Part shown: positions 1 through 9,358 of the stretch, piece by piece
Numbering within the stretch: the first letter of the stretch is position 1
Layout: each line of letters starts with the position of its first letter
Origin: Bauldia sp.
Lineage (GTDB): Bacteria; Pseudomonadota; Alphaproteobacteria; Rhizobiales; Kaistiaceae
Direction: 5' to 3'
DNA length: 64,000 nucleotides
NCBI GenBank assembly: GCA_028284325.1
Contig: JANQRX010000012.1
Span: forward strand, 232,926 to 296,925
Made by a program: the position numbers and the translations under genes
Notes under the pieces: model-generated
Database searches by the model: none
What the model saw: only the letters and a program-made list of their open reading frames with translations
What the model was told of the DNA's origin: nothing

Positions 1-812
1 CAGTCACCGGCCGGAAGACCCTTCTTGTGGGCCGCGACGCTCTTCTTGGCCGACATCCGCGGCTCGCCGCGATCGTACCGGTAGGTGACGTTCATCGCGT
101 CTTCGTCGGTGAGCGCGGCCTGGATACGCGGCCACGGGCACATGTAGACGCAGACCTGCTCGCGCATGTGGCCGGCGAGCGAGTAGGTGGTGAATGTCAG
201 GATGCCGATCCACACATAGGCGGCGATGGGCGCCTGGAAGGTGGCGAGATCAACGACCAGCGTCGGCGCGTCGGCGAAGTAGAGTACCCAGGCGCCGCCC
301 GTCCACCACGCGATCATCAGCCAGAGGACGTGCTTGACCCCCTTGCGCGCCAGGAGCTCCGGCGTCATGGGCCCGTCGTCGTTGCGGATGCGTTCCCGGC
401 GATCGCCCTCGGTGAACCGCTCGATGGCGAGGAAGAGATCGGTCCATACGGTCTGCGGGCACAGATAGCCGCACCACACGCGACCGGCGACCGCATTCAT
501 CAGGAACAGGATCATGGCCGCCAGGATCAGGAGCCCGGCGACATAGTAGATTTCCTGGGGCCAGATCTCGATCCAGAAGAAGTAGAAGCGGCGATTTGGC
601 AGGTCGAGGAGAACGGCCTGCCCGGGCGCTTCCGGCCCGCGGTCCCAGCGGATGAACGGCGTCAGGTAGTAAATGCCGAGCGTGACGAACAGCACGATCC
701 ACTTGATGCGCCGGTACGTGCCCGAGACCTTCTGCGGGTAGACCTTTTCGTGCGGCTTATAGAAGGGTTCTTCGAAATCCTCGGCGAGCTTGGTCGGCTC
801 GGCTGTGGTCAT
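1..812 (-). CDS. ccoG: CcoG (RdxA/FixG) cytochrome c oxidase accessory protein, 3' end cut by window edge
   Basis: The first 270 or so residues of the membrane iron-sulfur protein CcoG are present; the C-terminus lies beyond position 1. ATG at 812 follows the ccoP stop by three bases, so it is co-transcribed with ccoNOQP. Hydrophobic segments are visible (e.g. KWIVLFVTLGIYYL), and the family motifs GRVWCGYLCPQTVWTD and VCVYMCPWPRIQ supply cysteines typical of the polyferredoxin part. In other proteobacteria CcoG is a cupric reductase needed for copper insertion during cbb3 oxidase assembly. Identification is secure. Nothing can be said about the C-terminal Ig-like domain because it is missing from the window. 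Confidence 0.95.
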   Translation of the reverse strand, partial: MTTAEPTKLAEDFEEPFYKPHEKVYPQKVSGTYRRIKWIVLFVTLGIYYLTPFIRWDRGPEAPGQAVLLDLPNRRFYFFWIEIWPQEIYYVAGLLILAAMILFLMNAVAGRVWCGYLCPQTVWTDLFLAIERFTEGDRRERIRNDDGPMTPELLARKGVKHVLWLMIAWWTGGAWVLYFADAPTLVVDLATFQAPIAAYVWIGILTFTTYSLAGHMREQVCVYMCPWPRIQAALTDEDAMNVTYRYDRGEPRMSAKKSVAAHKKGLPAGD

Positions 813-815
813 ACG

Positions 816-1694
816 CTACTCGCCTCCGCCGAGAGAATGGACGTAGACCGCCAATGCCGTGACAGTCGTTGCGCCCAGCCGTTCCTCCCAAGCTGGCATG
901 TTGCCTTGACGGCCGTTCTGGATCGTTTCGGTGATCGTGGCATGATCGGACCCGAAGAGCCAGATGGCGTCGGCGAGATTCGGGGCGCCCAGTTCGTGGT
1001 CGCCCAGACCCTCCTCCCCATGGCAGTCCACGCAGTTCTCCGCGAACACCACCGCGCCGGCCTCCACGTCGGTGTCGGGCGCTGGCTCGAGACCGGACAG
1101 CGTGCGCACATAGCTCGCCACGTCGGCGATCTGCTCGCCGTCGAGGATTTCGTCGCGCCCGAAGGCCTGCATGATCCCGAGCCGGCTGTCGGGGTGATCG
1201 TTGCCGACGCCGTAGGCAATGGTGTGGCGGATTTCGTCGATCTGCCCACCCCAGATCCAGTCGTCGTCGATCAGGTTCGGGTAGCCGACGGCGCCACCGC
1301 CGCCGGCGCCGTGGCAGGGCGCGCAGTTGTCGCCAAAGGCGGCGCGGCCGAAGGCCATCGTGAAGTCGAGCAGTTCCGCGTCGTCCGCGACGCCGGCGAT
1401 CTCGGCGTCTGCCAGCCGGTTGACCATCGGCGCGCGCAGGTCCTGCAGGCCCTTGAGGTCTTCAAGCACGGCGGTGCGGGAGTTCCAGCCGAGGACGCCG
1501 TTCAAATGGCCGGTGATCAGGGGCCAGGACGGGTAGACCACCCAGTAGCCGATGGACCACACGATGGTGGCATAGAAGATCCACAGCCACCACCGCGGCA
1601 GCGGCTTGTTGAGTTCGCGGATGCCGTCCCAGACGTGGCCGGTCGTATCGACGCCCGTATATTCGTCGACATGCGGTTTGCTTTGCTCGGCCAT
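816..1694 (-). CDS. ccoP: cbb3-type cytochrome c oxidase subunit III, diheme CcoP
   Basis: This 292-residue membrane-anchored diheme cytochrome c passes electrons to the CcoN catalytic subunit. One transmembrane helix lies near residues 36-58 (WLWIFYATIVWSIGYWVVY). Two c-type heme sites follow: CAPCH at 124-128 and CVDCH at 221-225. The Met ligands expected downstream are plausible (GIMQAFG, NMPAWEE). The length is normal for the family. It is the fourth gene of ccoNOQPG, starting three bases after the ccoQ stop, and shares the Fnr-type promoter upstream of ccoN. Confidence 0.97.
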   Translation of the reverse strand: MAEQSKPHVDEYTGVDTTGHVWDGIRELNKPLPRWWLWIFYATIVWSIGYWVVYPSWPLITGHLNGVLGWNSRTAVLEDLKGLQDLRAPMVNRLADAEIAGVADDAELLDFTMAFGRAAFGDNCAPCHGAGGGGAVGYPNLIDDDWIWGGQIDEIRHTIAYGVGNDHPDSRLGIMQAFGRDEILDGEQIADVASYVRTLSGLEPAPDTDVEAGAVVFAENCVDCHGEEGLGDHELGAPNLADAIWLFGSDHATITETIQNGRQGNMPAWEERLGATTVTALAVYVHSLGGGE

Positions 1695-1697
1695 GGC

Positions 1698-1853
1698 CTA
1701 GTCCTCTTGCAGCGGGATTTTGCTCGCTTCCTCGTAGCGACGCCGCCGCGATGGCCACATGACGAAGACCACGACCGCGACGAAGACCACGAAGAAGTAG
1801 ATCAGCCCCCAGGACTGCGCGAAATGCGCAAGGGCGTTGTAGGTGTCCGACAT
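1698..1853 (-). CDS. ccoQ: cbb3-type cytochrome c oxidase subunit CcoQ (FixQ), 51 aa
   Basis: A short reading frame of 51 residues sits between ccoO and ccoP, exactly where ccoQ is expected. It starts MSDTYNALAHFAQSWGLIY, has one transmembrane helix (about residues 16-33, rich in F and V), then WPSRRRRYEEASKIPLQED at the C-terminus. The positively charged RRRR after the helix and the acidic tail are typical of CcoQ, which stabilises the cbb3 complex. The stop at 1698-1700 is three bases before the ccoP start. Confidence 0.92.
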   Translation of the reverse strand: MSDTYNALAHFAQSWGLIYFFVVFVAVVVFVMWPSRRRRYEEASKIPLQED

Positions 1854-1866
1854 GATGCCGCCGCTC

Positions 1867-2613
1867 CTAACGGATGTTCGTGCGATCGTCGTAGAGGTCG
1901 AAGTCGATCGCGGTGCCCAGATACTGCATGTAGGCGATCAGCGCGTCGGCTTCGGTGAGCTTGCCCGTCGTTTCGGCGCCGGCCGTGAACGAACGGACGT
2001 TGGCATTGGGGTAGCGTTCCAGGAAGCCGTCTTCGTCGTCCGGGAAGTCCTGCCCCTGGGTGACCGCGTCGGCGGCGGCGTTCTCGATCATCTCGTCGGT
2101 GTAGGGCACGCCCAGCGCCTGCTGGATGCGCAGATGGTCGTCGAGGTCGTCGATCCTGAGCGGCGTGCGTGCCAGCCACGGATAACCCGGCATGATCGAC
2201 GTCGGCACGACCGCGCGCGGCGCGTTGAAATGGTCGAGGTGCCACTCGTCCGAGTATTTGCCGCCGACCCGGGCGAGGTCGGGGCCGGTACGCTTCGACC
2301 CCCACTGGAACGGCCGGTCGTACATCGACTCGGCGGCCAGCGAGTAGTGGCCGTAGCGTTCGACCTCGTCACGCAGGGGCCGGATCATCTGCGAGTGGCA
2401 GTTGTAGCAGCCCTCCCGGACGTAAATGTTGCGGCCGGCGAGTTCGAGCGGCGTGTACGGGCGGACGCCGTCCACCTCCTCGATCGTGCTCTTGAGATAG
2501 AAGAGCGGAACAATCTCCACGAGACCACCGATCGCCACGACGATCAGGGAGGCGATCACCAGCAGGATCGGATTGGTCTCGAGGATCTTGTGACGGGCCC
2601 AGAGGTTCGACAT
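1867..2613 (-). CDS. ccoO: cbb3-type cytochrome c oxidase subunit II, monoheme CcoO
   Basis: CcoO is a membrane-anchored monoheme c-type cytochrome of 248 residues that relays electrons inside the cbb3 complex. The N-terminal helix spans about residues 16-38 ([21 protein letters not shown]). The heme motif is CYNCH at 69-73 followed by SQMIRPL, which is diagnostic of CcoO/FixO. The gene starts 15 bases after ccoN ends and 14 bases separate it from ccoQ. Length and motif order are standard. Confidence 0.97.
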   Translation of the reverse strand: MSNLWARHKILETNPILLVIASLIVVAIGGLVEIVPLFYLKSTIEEVDGVRPYTPLELAGRNIYVREGCYNCHSQMIRPLRDEVERYGHYSLAAESMYDRPFQWGSKRTGPDLARVGGKYSDEWHLDHFNAPRAVVPTSIMPGYPWLARTPLRIDDLDDHLRIQQALGVPYTDEMIENAAADAVTQGQDFPDDEDGFLERYPNANVRSFTAGAETTGKLTEADALIAYMQYLGTAIDFDLYDDRTNIR

Positions 2614-2627
2614 CGTCTCGGTCTCCC

Positions 2628-4286
2628 TTAGCCGGCCGGGGCGGCGGCGGGCCGCGCTTCAGGCAGTTCTTCGTATCGATCCGTGGTGATGGTCAGCCAG
2701 ATATTGATCACCATCAGCGCGACGCCGGCGATGAACAGGAGACCGCCAAGGGCGCGGATCAGATAGAAGGGGTTCATGGCTTCGACGGTCTCGACGAAGG
2801 AGAACTCGAGGAAGCCGAGCGAGGTGTAGGCCCGCCACATCAGGCCCTGCAGGATGCCGGCCACCCACATCGACGAGATGTAGAGGACGATGCCGAGGCT
2901 CGAGAGCCAGAAGTGCCAGTTGACGAGCTTGAGCGAGTACAGCCCCTTCTTGTTCCAAAGCCAGGGCACCAGGCAGTAGATCGCGCCGAAGGAGATGTAG
3001 CCGACCCAGCCGAGCGCGCCCGAATGGACGTGGCCGATGGTCCAGTCGGTGTAGTGGCTGAGCGAATTCACCACTTTCACCGACATCAACGGCCCCTCGA
3101 AGGTCGACATGCCGTAGAAGGCGACCGAAACCACCATCATCCGCAGCACCGGATCGGTGCGGAGCTTGTCCCAGGCGCCCGAGAGCGTCATTAGGCCGTT
3201 GATCATGCCGCCCCAGGACGGCATCCACAGCATGACTGAGAACGTCATGCCGAGCGTCTGCGCCCAGTCGGGCAGGGCGGTGTAGTGCAGGTGGTGCGGG
3301 CCGGCCCAGATGTAGAGGAAGATCAGCGCCCAGAAATGGACCACCGACAGCCGGTATGAATAGACCGGCCGTTCGGCGCGCTTGGGGATGAAGTAGTACA
3401 TGATCCCCAGGAAGCCGGCCGTCAGGAAGAATCCGACCGCGTTGTGGCCGTACCACCACTGGATCATGGCGTCCTGGACGCCGGCCCAGATGATGTAGGA
3501 CTTCGGCGAGAAGATCGACACCGGCACCGCGGCGCCGTTACCGAGGTGCAGGACGGCGACGGTCAGGATGAACGCGATGAAGAACCAGTTCGCCACATAG
3601 ATGTGTGGCTCCCGGCGTTTCATGATCGTGCCGAGGAAGACCAGGAAGTAGACCACCCACACGACGGTCAGCCACAGGTCGGCGTACCATTCCGGTTCGG
3701 CGTATTCCTTGGATTGCGTGATGCCGAGAAGGTAGCCGGTGCCCGCGATGACGATGAAGAAGTTGTAGCCGAGCACCACGAACCAGGGCGCCAGATCACC
3801 GACCAGGCGCGCCCGCGAGGTGCGCTGCACCACGTAGAGCGACGTCGCCAGGAGCGCGTTGCCGCCGAAGGCGAAGATCACCGCCGAGGTATGCAGCGGG
3901 CGCATGCGACCGAAGCTGAACCACGGCAGGTCGAAGTTGAGCACCGGGAAGGCCAGTTGGAGGGCGATCACAAGGCCGACGAGGAAGCCGGCGACACCCC
4001 AGAAGAGCGAGGCGATCGTCGCGAACTTGACCGGTCCCATGTTGTAGTTGGGACGCCCGTCGATCTCGCGCGGCGGCAGTTCGGCCGGCCGGCTCATATA
4101 CCTGTTGACGATCAGCAGGACGGCGAGGGCGCTGGCGATGGTGAACAGAAACGCGTGGAAGGTGTAACCGGCGTCCGTCGACCTGCCGGTAATGATCAGG
4201 GCCGCGACCGCGAGAATCGCGAGGGCGGCGGCAACGCCGGCCTCGCCGAAAGTCATGCGTTTCACGGGTAGGGGTGCATCTGCCAC
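2628..4286 (-). CDS. ccoN: cbb3-type cytochrome c oxidase catalytic subunit I, CcoN
   Basis: This is the heme-copper oxidase subunit that reduces O2, with about 12 predicted membrane helices. Conserved histidine motifs are visible: [15 protein letters not shown] (low-spin heme), [10 protein letters not shown] (CuB His region), [12 protein letters not shown], and [15 protein letters not shown] near the C-terminus. The reading frame stays open upstream to 4436. I chose the GTG at 4286 because GGAGG lies nine bases before it and it gives 552 residues, the normal CcoN length; the next option is ATG at MTFGEAG, ten codons downstream. It is the first gene of the operon and lies 77 bases downstream of an Fnr/FixK-like box. 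Confidence 0.95.
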   Translation of the reverse strand: MADAPLPVKRMTFGEAGVAAALAILAVAALIITGRSTDAGYTFHAFLFTIASALAVLLIVNRYMSRPAELPPREIDGRPNYNMGPVKFATIASLFWGVAGFLVGLVIALQLAFPVLNFDLPWFSFGRMRPLHTSAVIFAFGGNALLATSLYVVQRTSRARLVGDLAPWFVVLGYNFFIVIAGTGYLLGITQSKEYAEPEWYADLWLTVVWVVYFLVFLGTIMKRREPHIYVANWFFIAFILTVAVLHLGNGAAVPVSIFSPKSYIIWAGVQDAMIQWWYGHNAVGFFLTAGFLGIMYYFIPKRAERPVYSYRLSVVHFWALIFLYIWAGPHHLHYTALPDWAQTLGMTFSVMLWMPSWGGMINGLMTLSGAWDKLRTDPVLRMMVVSVAFYGMSTFEGPLMSVKVVNSLSHYTDWTIGHVHSGALGWVGYISFGAIYCLVPWLWNKKGLYSLKLVNWHFWLSSLGIVLYISSMWVAGILQGLMWRAYTSLGFLEFSFVETVEAMNPFYLIRALGGLLFIAGVALMVINIWLTITTDRYEELPEARPAAAPAG

Positions 4287-4333
4287 TGTTGTCGCCCTCC
4301 GTCTGCCGGACCCGCCGAGCCCGATCTGGTAGC

Positions 4334-4375
4334 CTGTTAGTTGGGAGGTCGGTGCCCGGCTTTGATCTTCGTCAA
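4334..4375 (-). promoter_or_regulatory. Predicted Fnr/FixK-activated promoter of ccoNOQPG
   Basis: Reading the minus strand, TTGACGAAGATCAA (4375-4362) matches the Fnr/FixK box TTGAT-N4-ATCAA at 9 of 10 positions. If it is centred at -41.5, as in class II Fnr promoters, the -10 hexamer falls at 4339-4334 and reads TAACAG, with the T, A and A of the consensus in place. Transcription would then start near 4327, about 40 bases before the ccoN GTG. Regulation by the FixK-like protein encoded at 43.6-44.3 kb is inferred. Confidence 0.75.
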
Positions 4376-4442
4376 GAACACGATTCGGGGGATCAAGGGT
4401 ACCGCGTCTTCGGTCCGGCCGTGGCCCGGAGACCACCGTGTT

Positions 4443-5303
4443 CTAGAGCCGTATCCAGGCGTCCGGAACGAGTGCGGAGTCATCCCAACGGCCGCTTTTG
4501 AACCATGTTCGCGGCGCCACCACGATCTTGTCCGGGCGGTCGTTGAGCCACGCCCCCCACCAGCTGAAGCTGCTGTTGGCGATCACATGGTGACGACAGG
4601 CGGCCATTAGTCGCATGTCGTGATGGCCTGCCTCCGGTCCGTTGTGATCAACAACGACGGTCGGGAATCCGAGGTCGAGATTCGCGGCCGCCCAGTCCGG
4701 ATCGTCGGAAAACACGAAGAACGTGACGGGCCCGCCGACGCGACCCGCGATCAGCGCTGCGGCTTCCCGATAGTACGGAGGTTCGCAGGTCCCGAAGAGC
4801 CGGCCGAGCTTCTCGCTCTCGACGTAATCGCCGCGGCGCACATGGACGGAGACCGGTGTCGTGGCGTCCATGGCCGCGAGAACCGATCGGTCGGCCTCGG
4901 AAGGCGGTGGCGGCTCCAGGTCGGATCGAATCTGGTCGGCCCGGTCCGCGAAGTAGCCTTCGCTCTGGAAATAGCCGTCGAGATAGCTGTTGTCCGGCAG
5001 CGAGAGCACGTTGGGGTCGAATTTCAGATCGCGCCGCTCCCGGTGCAGTCGGGTTCCCTTCAGTGCCGCATGCGGCCGTTGGAACACACGCGCCATCACC
5101 GAGTGCCGCTCCAGGGGCAGGTCTTGATCGTTCGCCGGAACGACTGGCAGGTCGAACACGTCGATCTGCGGCTGATGGTCGGGTCGCGGGAAACTGCGCC
5201 GGTCGAAGGCGAGCGGGACGCCGAGACGCAGCGCCAGCGCGCGGCCGGTCGCGTACTGGAAAAGCTGGTTGCCGAGGCGGGCCTTCAGCCGGACGACGAT
5301 CAC
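4443..5303 (-). CDS. Alpha-1,2-fucosyltransferase-like glycosyltransferase, family GT11
   Basis: A 286-residue protein with the GT11 motifs: GNQLFQYATGRALA near the N-terminus (donor site region), SVHVRRGDYVES in the middle (the HxRRGD motif of fucosyltransferases) and NSSFSWWGAWLN near the C-terminus. It would transfer fucose or a similar deoxyhexose from GDP-sugar onto a surface polysaccharide or O-antigen. It stands alone between ccoN and moaA with no other polysaccharide genes nearby, so the acceptor cannot be guessed. Divergent from moaA with about 120 bases between the starts. Confidence 0.85.
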   Translation of the reverse strand: MIVVRLKARLGNQLFQYATGRALALRLGVPLAFDRRSFPRPDHQPQIDVFDLPVVPANDQDLPLERHSVMARVFQRPHAALKGTRLHRERRDLKFDPNVLSLPDNSYLDGYFQSEGYFADRADQIRSDLEPPPPSEADRSVLAAMDATTPVSVHVRRGDYVESEKLGRLFGTCEPPYYREAAALIAGRVGGPVTFFVFSDDPDWAAANLDLGFPTVVVDHNGPEAGHHDMRLMAACRHHVIANSSFSWWGAWLNDRPDKIVVAPRTWFKSGRWDDSALVPDAWIRL

Positions 5304-5423
5304 CGGTCAGGCCTCGTGGCTGACCGTCGATGCTTTGACAGCGCCGCGGCCGGAGCTAAATAGGGGCGGGATAGCCGGCGGCGCGGAGCGGACGCTGGTC
5401 GATAGGGCGTTACCGGGAACGAC

Positions 5424-6422
5424 ATGAGCGAACTGATCGATCCTTTTGGCCGTGCCGTAACCTATCTGCGTGTCTCGGTCACCGACCGGTGCGATTTCCG
5501 CTGCGTGTATTGCATGTCGGAACACATGACGTTTCTGCCACGTCGCGACCTGCTGACGCTGGAGGAACTCGACAGGCTGTGCTCGGCGTTCGTTCGCCGT
5601 GGTGTCCGCAAGCTGCGTCTCACCGGCGGTGAGCCGCTGGTCCGCCGCAACCTGATGTCCCTGGTCCGGTCGCTGTCGCGTCATCTGGAGACCGATGCCC
5701 TCGACGAGATCACGCTCACCACCAACGGCTCGCAGTTGCCCAAATTCGCGGCCGAGCTGGTCGAAGCGGGTGTTCGCCGCATCAATGTGTCCCTCGATAC
5801 CCTGGATCCCGAGCGGTTCCACGAGATCACCCGGTGGGGTCAACTCGATCAGGTCCTGCGCGGGCTCGATGCGGCGCAGGATGCCGGTCTCAAGGTGAAG
5901 ATCAACACCGTGGCGCTCCGCGGCGTCAACGATGAGGCGCTGGACGACATGATTCGCTGGGCGCACGGCCGCGACATGGACCTGACGCTGATCGAGACGA
6001 TGCCGCTCGGCGAGATCGGGGTCGAGCGCGCGGACCAGTACCTGCCGCTCGACGAGGTACGCCGTGATCTTGAGCGCCGGTGGACCCTGATCGAGTCGCC
6101 GCATCGCACCGGCGGTCCGGCGCGCTACGTCGAGGTTGCCGAGACCGGGCGGCGTATCGGATTCATTACGCCGCTCACCCACAATTTCTGCGAAAGCTGC
6201 AATCGGGTACGGGTGACGTGCACCGGCACGCTGTACATGTGCCTCGGCCAGGACGACGCGGCCGACCTTCGCACGCCGCTCCGGGCGTCCGAGTCGGACG
6301 AGCCGCTGCTCGCGGCGATCGACGAGGCGATCGGCCGCAAGCCCAAGGGCCACGACTTCGTGATCGACCGCACCGCGCCGATGCCGGCCGTCGAACGCCA
6401 TATGAGCGTGACCGGCGGTTGA
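5424..6422 (+). CDS. moaA: GTP 3',8-cyclase MoaA (molybdenum cofactor biosynthesis)
   Basis: This radical SAM enzyme converts GTP to 3',8-cyclo-7,8-dihydro-GTP, the first step of molybdopterin synthesis. The SAM cluster motif CDFRCVYC occupies residues 23-30. [12 protein letters not shown] follows, and the second cluster is [14 protein letters not shown] in the C-terminal third. The protein ends in GG, as expected for MoaA (MSVTGG). The length of 332 is normal. Start ATG 5424 follows GGGAACG. The cofactor is needed by the xanthine dehydrogenase encoded at 25.7-30.5 kb, though the two loci are not linked as an operon. Confidence 0.97.
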   Translation: MSELIDPFGRAVTYLRVSVTDRCDFRCVYCMSEHMTFLPRRDLLTLEELDRLCSAFVRRGVRKLRLTGGEPLVRRNLMSLVRSLSRHLETDALDEITLTTNGSQLPKFAAELVEAGVRRINVSLDTLDPERFHEITRWGQLDQVLRGLDAAQDAGLKVKINTVALRGVNDEALDDMIRWAHGRDMDLTLIETMPLGEIGVERADQYLPLDEVRRDLERRWTLIESPHRTGGPARYVEVAETGRRIGFITPLTHNFCESCNRVRVTCTGTLYMCLGQDDAADLRTPLRASESDEPLLAAIDEAIGRKPKGHDFVIDRTAPMPAVERHMSVTGG

Positions 6423-6525
6423 CGAACACGCACGCACGGATCGCACAAAGGTGAATGGGGCAGTGATCGGGCGCACCCTATAAACCCGGTGCGACACCGC
6501 GAAACGTGCGTCGGGAGATTGCGAC

Positions 6526-7263
6526 ATGGCCATCGATGTAACGTTATGGGGTGCGGTTCTGGCCGGCCTGATTTCGTTCCTGTCGCCGTGCGTCCTGCCG
6601 CTGGTGCCGCCCTACCTTTGCTACATGGCCGGCGTCAGCCTCGACCAGCTTACCGGTCAGGACGACCAGACCGTCGCCCGGCGCTGGGTGGTGATCTCGT
6701 CGGCGGCGTTCGTCGCCGGATTCAGCACGGTCTTCGTCGCGCTCGGGGCCACGGCATCGGCCGTCGGCGGGCTGATCCGCCAGTACACCTTCGAACTCAG
6801 CCTGATCGGCGGCGCCATCATCATCGTCATGGGCCTGCATTTCCTCGGCGTTTTCCGCATAGCCTTCCTCTCGCAGGAGGCGCGCCTGCAGGTGCGCGGC
6901 ACCCGCGCCGGACCGGCCGGCTCCTACCTCATGGGCCTGGCCTTCGCCTTCGGCTGGACGCCGTGCATCGGCCCGGTGCTGGGGACGATCCTCCTGGTCG
7001 CCGGCGTCGAGGACACGGTGTCGCGCGGCGCGACGCTCCTGGCTGCCTATTCGCTCGGCCTCGGCCTACCGTTCCTGGTGGCCAGCTTCTTCGCCGGTTC
7101 GTTCATGCGCTTCATGGCCCGGTTTCGCGGGCACATGGACAAGGTCGAGAAAGGCATGGGTGCCGTCTTGGTGGTGACCGGCGTCCTGTTCATGACCGGC
7201 TACATCACCACCTTCTCGTTCTGGGTGATCGATCTGTTCCCGGCCCTCGGGACGCTGGGTTAG
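6526..7263 (+). CDS. ccdA: Cytochrome c biogenesis protein CcdA
   Basis: A 245-residue polytopic membrane protein of the CcdA/DsbD-beta family, which carries reducing power across the inner membrane for cytochrome c heme attachment. The conserved LISFLSPCVLPLVPPYLCYMAG motif, holding the first redox cysteine, lies near residues 15-36. The second family cysteine is in FAFGWTPCIGPVLG in the middle. About six helices are visible. GGGAGA lies before the ATG. Its function fits the many c-type hemes in this window (ccoO, ccoP, puuD). Confidence 0.92.
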   Translation: MAIDVTLWGAVLAGLISFLSPCVLPLVPPYLCYMAGVSLDQLTGQDDQTVARRWVVISSAAFVAGFSTVFVALGATASAVGGLIRQYTFELSLIGGAIIIVMGLHFLGVFRIAFLSQEARLQVRGTRAGPAGSYLMGLAFAFGWTPCIGPVLGTILLVAGVEDTVSRGATLLAAYSLGLGLPFLVASFFAGSFMRFMARFRGHMDKVEKGMGAVLVVTGVLFMTGYITTFSFWVIDLFPALGTLG

Positions 7264-7264
7264 A

Positions 7265-7281
7265 GCCGCGAACACCGCGGC
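7265..7281 (+). terminator. Short stem-loop just after ccdA
   Basis: GCCGCG-AACAC-CGCGGC forms a perfect six-base-pair hairpin starting one base after the ccdA stop codon. No T-run follows, so it may be a weak or Rho-assisted 3' end rather than a classical terminator. It lies between two convergent genes (ccdA and the hicA-like gene). Confidence 0.3.
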
Positions 7282-7295
7282 AAGCGCGCGGAACT

Positions 7296-7490
7296 CTAGA
7301 ACTGCTTCGGCAGGCCAGCGTCCTTGAGCACGCCGTTGGCAGTGTGGCGCGACTTGATCTTATTCGGCACCGTTAAGGGTATCTTGGTCAGTGGGCTACG
7401 CCAGACTTCATGGCTGCCCCTGCCTTGACGGATCAACTCGCATCCATTCTTGCGGAGGATGCGCCGCACGTCTGGCCCGTAGTCGCTCAA
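7296..7490 (-). CDS. HicA-like mRNA interferase toxin
   Basis: A 64-residue protein of the HicA/YcfA fold. The dsRBD-like core reads VRRILRKNGCELIRQGRGSH, with the catalytic histidine in GSHEVW, and the end NGVLKDAGLPKQF corresponds to the usual T-V-R-x-I-x-K-Q-A-G region. HicA toxins cleave mRNA at the ribosome. The gene overlaps the upstream antitoxin-like gene by four bases (ATGA), so translation is coupled. The antitoxin comes first here, the reverse of the hicAB pair near 60.5 kb. Confidence 0.8.
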   Translation of the reverse strand: MSDYGPDVRRILRKNGCELIRQGRGSHEVWRSPLTKIPLTVPNKIKSRHTANGVLKDAGLPKQF

Positions 7491-7732
7491 GCCACGTCGC
7501 GCACACGTGCTCTGGCGCTGGCGTGTGCGATCAGCTCGATCGGAACATCTTCAAGGTGGCCCGGGGCCGCTCCCTCCCGGATCAGATCTGCGATGGCGAG
7601 GGGGACCTGCCGGACGAGCTCGTCGAAGGTCTCGGCTTCGACATTGAGGCCCGGGACCTCGCTGTGTTCGACAAACCATACGCCGGAATCGTCGTCGAAT
7701 GCGGCTTTGACCACGATGACAGTCGGGTTCAT
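7487..7732 (-). CDS. HicB-like antitoxin, DUF1902 domain
   Basis: An 81-residue protein with the partial RNase H-like fold of HicB/DUF1902: a beta-rich start (TVIVVKAAFDDDSGVWFVEH), the EVPGLNVEAETFDELV segment typical of this group, then an amphipathic helix. No clear C-terminal DNA-binding domain is seen, so autoregulation may use a different surface. GGAGAGGAC precedes the ATG at 7732. The pair lies between ccdA and glmU and looks like a small inserted module. Confidence 0.8.
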   Translation of the reverse strand: MNPTVIVVKAAFDDDSGVWFVEHSEVPGLNVEAETFDELVRQVPLAIADLIREGAAPGHLEDVPIELIAHASARARVRDVA

Positions 7733-7906
7733 GTCCTCTCCAAGGGGAGTTGAAGGCTGTACGTGATATTACGCCTGATCGCGACCAAACGCGCAAGGCA
7801 GCCGTGACGGATGTAGGTCGCCGCTGCCGCGGGCGCACCGGGACCGGACAGAATCGCGCCCGCCGTGGTACATCCCGCGGCGGGCTTTGACCGTTCGAGG
7901 TGCGCG

Positions 7907-9268
7907 ATGGCGAAACACACATCCCTGGCCGTCATTCTGGCCGCCGGCGAGGGCAAGCGCATGCGCTCCGACCGCGCCAAGGTGCTCCACGAGATCGGCG
8001 GCCGGCCCATGCTGGGCCACGTCCTGTCGTCGGTTGCCGCGGCACGCATCGACCGGGCGGCGGTGGTCGTCGGTGTGGGCGGGGACACGGTCGCCGACTA
8101 TCTGCGCGACTCGGCCCCCGAAGTCGCCGTCTACCGGCAGAAGGGGCAGCATGGCACCGCCCATGCCGTTCTTGCCGCCCGCCGCGCGCTCGCCGACGAA
8201 CCCGACCACGTGCTGGTCCTCTATGGCGACACGCCGTTCGTGACCCCGGCCACCCTGCGCCGTGTGCGCCAGCGCCTCGCCCGCGGCGCGGACGTGGTCG
8301 TGCTCGGATTCCGGTCCGACGATCCCACCGGTTACGGTCGGCTGCTGGTGGAGAAGGGCCGGCTGCTGGCGATCCGCGAACAGGCCGACGCCTCGGCGGA
8401 CGAACTCGACGTCGACCTGTGCAATGCCGGCATCATGGGCTTCGCCGGCGCCGGACTGGTCAGGCGTCTCAAGAGGATCGGCAACGGCAACGCCAAGGGT
8501 GAGTTCTACCTCACCGACATGGTCGAGGTGGTGAACAGGGCGGGCGGGCGTGTCGTCGCCATGGAGGTCGCGGCGGCCGAAGTGCTGGGCATCAACGCGC
8601 GCGTCGAACTGGCCGCCGCCGAGGCCGCTTTTCAGGCGCGCGCGCGACGGGAGGCCATGGCGGCGGGCGTGACCATGATCGCGCCGGAGACCGTCTGGCT
8701 CACCCACGACACCAAACTCGGTCGCGACGTGGTGATCGAACCCAACGTGTTCTTTGGTCCCGGTGTCACGGTTGGTGCCGGTGCCACCATCCTCGCCAAC
8801 AGCCATATCGTCGGCGCTACTATTGCCGAGAATGCGCGCATCGGTCCCTTCGCCCGGCTGCGGCCGGGCGCGCGGATCGGCGAGGGCGCCCGCGTCGGAA
8901 ATTTCGTCGAGGTCAAGAATGCTGAGCTGGGTAAGGGGGCGAAAGTTAACCACCTTACCTATATCGGCGACGCCAGCATCGGAGCTGCGGCGAACATCGG
9001 CGCCGGCACCATTACCTGCAACTATGACGGCTTCACCAAGCATCGCACCGAGATCGGTGACGGCGCGTTCATCGGCTCCAATTCGTCGCTCATCGCCCCG
9101 GTCACGGTCGGCGACGGCGCCTATATCGGCTCGGGCTCGGTGATCAGCCGCAACGTTGAGGATGACGCACTGGCCGTCGGCCGCGCCCGCCAGATCGACC
9201 GGCCGGGCTGGGCTGCCGGGTTTCGCCGCCGCCACGCCGGCAACAGAAAAGCAACAAAGAAGCGCTAG
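7907..9268 (+). CDS. glmU: Bifunctional UDP-N-acetylglucosamine pyrophosphorylase / glucosamine-1-phosphate acetyltransferase GlmU
   Basis: This cytoplasmic enzyme makes UDP-GlcNAc from glucosamine-1-phosphate for peptidoglycan and LPS. The uridylyltransferase domain (about residues 1-230) starts [20 protein letters not shown]. The left-handed beta-helix acetyltransferase domain (about 250-430) shows hexapeptide repeats and the [15 protein letters not shown] motif. I start at ATG 7907 (MAKHTS), with GAGG seven bases upstream, giving 453 residues; an in-frame upstream extension to 7865 is unlikely. It is followed by glmS, the preceding pathway enzyme. Confidence 0.97.
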   Translation: MAKHTSLAVILAAGEGKRMRSDRAKVLHEIGGRPMLGHVLSSVAAARIDRAAVVVGVGGDTVADYLRDSAPEVAVYRQKGQHGTAHAVLAARRALADEPDHVLVLYGDTPFVTPATLRRVRQRLARGADVVVLGFRSDDPTGYGRLLVEKGRLLAIREQADASADELDVDLCNAGIMGFAGAGLVRRLKRIGNGNAKGEFYLTDMVEVVNRAGGRVVAMEVAAAEVLGINARVELAAAEAAFQARARREAMAAGVTMIAPETVWLTHDTKLGRDVVIEPNVFFGPGVTVGAGATILANSHIVGATIAENARIGPFARLRPGARIGEGARVGNFVEVKNAELGKGAKVNHLTYIGDASIGAAANIGAGTITCNYDGFTKHRTEIGDGAFIGSNSSLIAPVTVGDGAYIGSGSVISRNVEDDALAVGRARQIDRPGWAAGFRRRHAGNRKATKKR

Positions 9269-9358
9269 CTTCCGGCCATTGTCCGCTTGGAACGGCATCT
9301 TCACGCCGCCGCATTCGGCAGCAATACGGTTTGCCGAGCGTACACAGGGAATGCGTAG

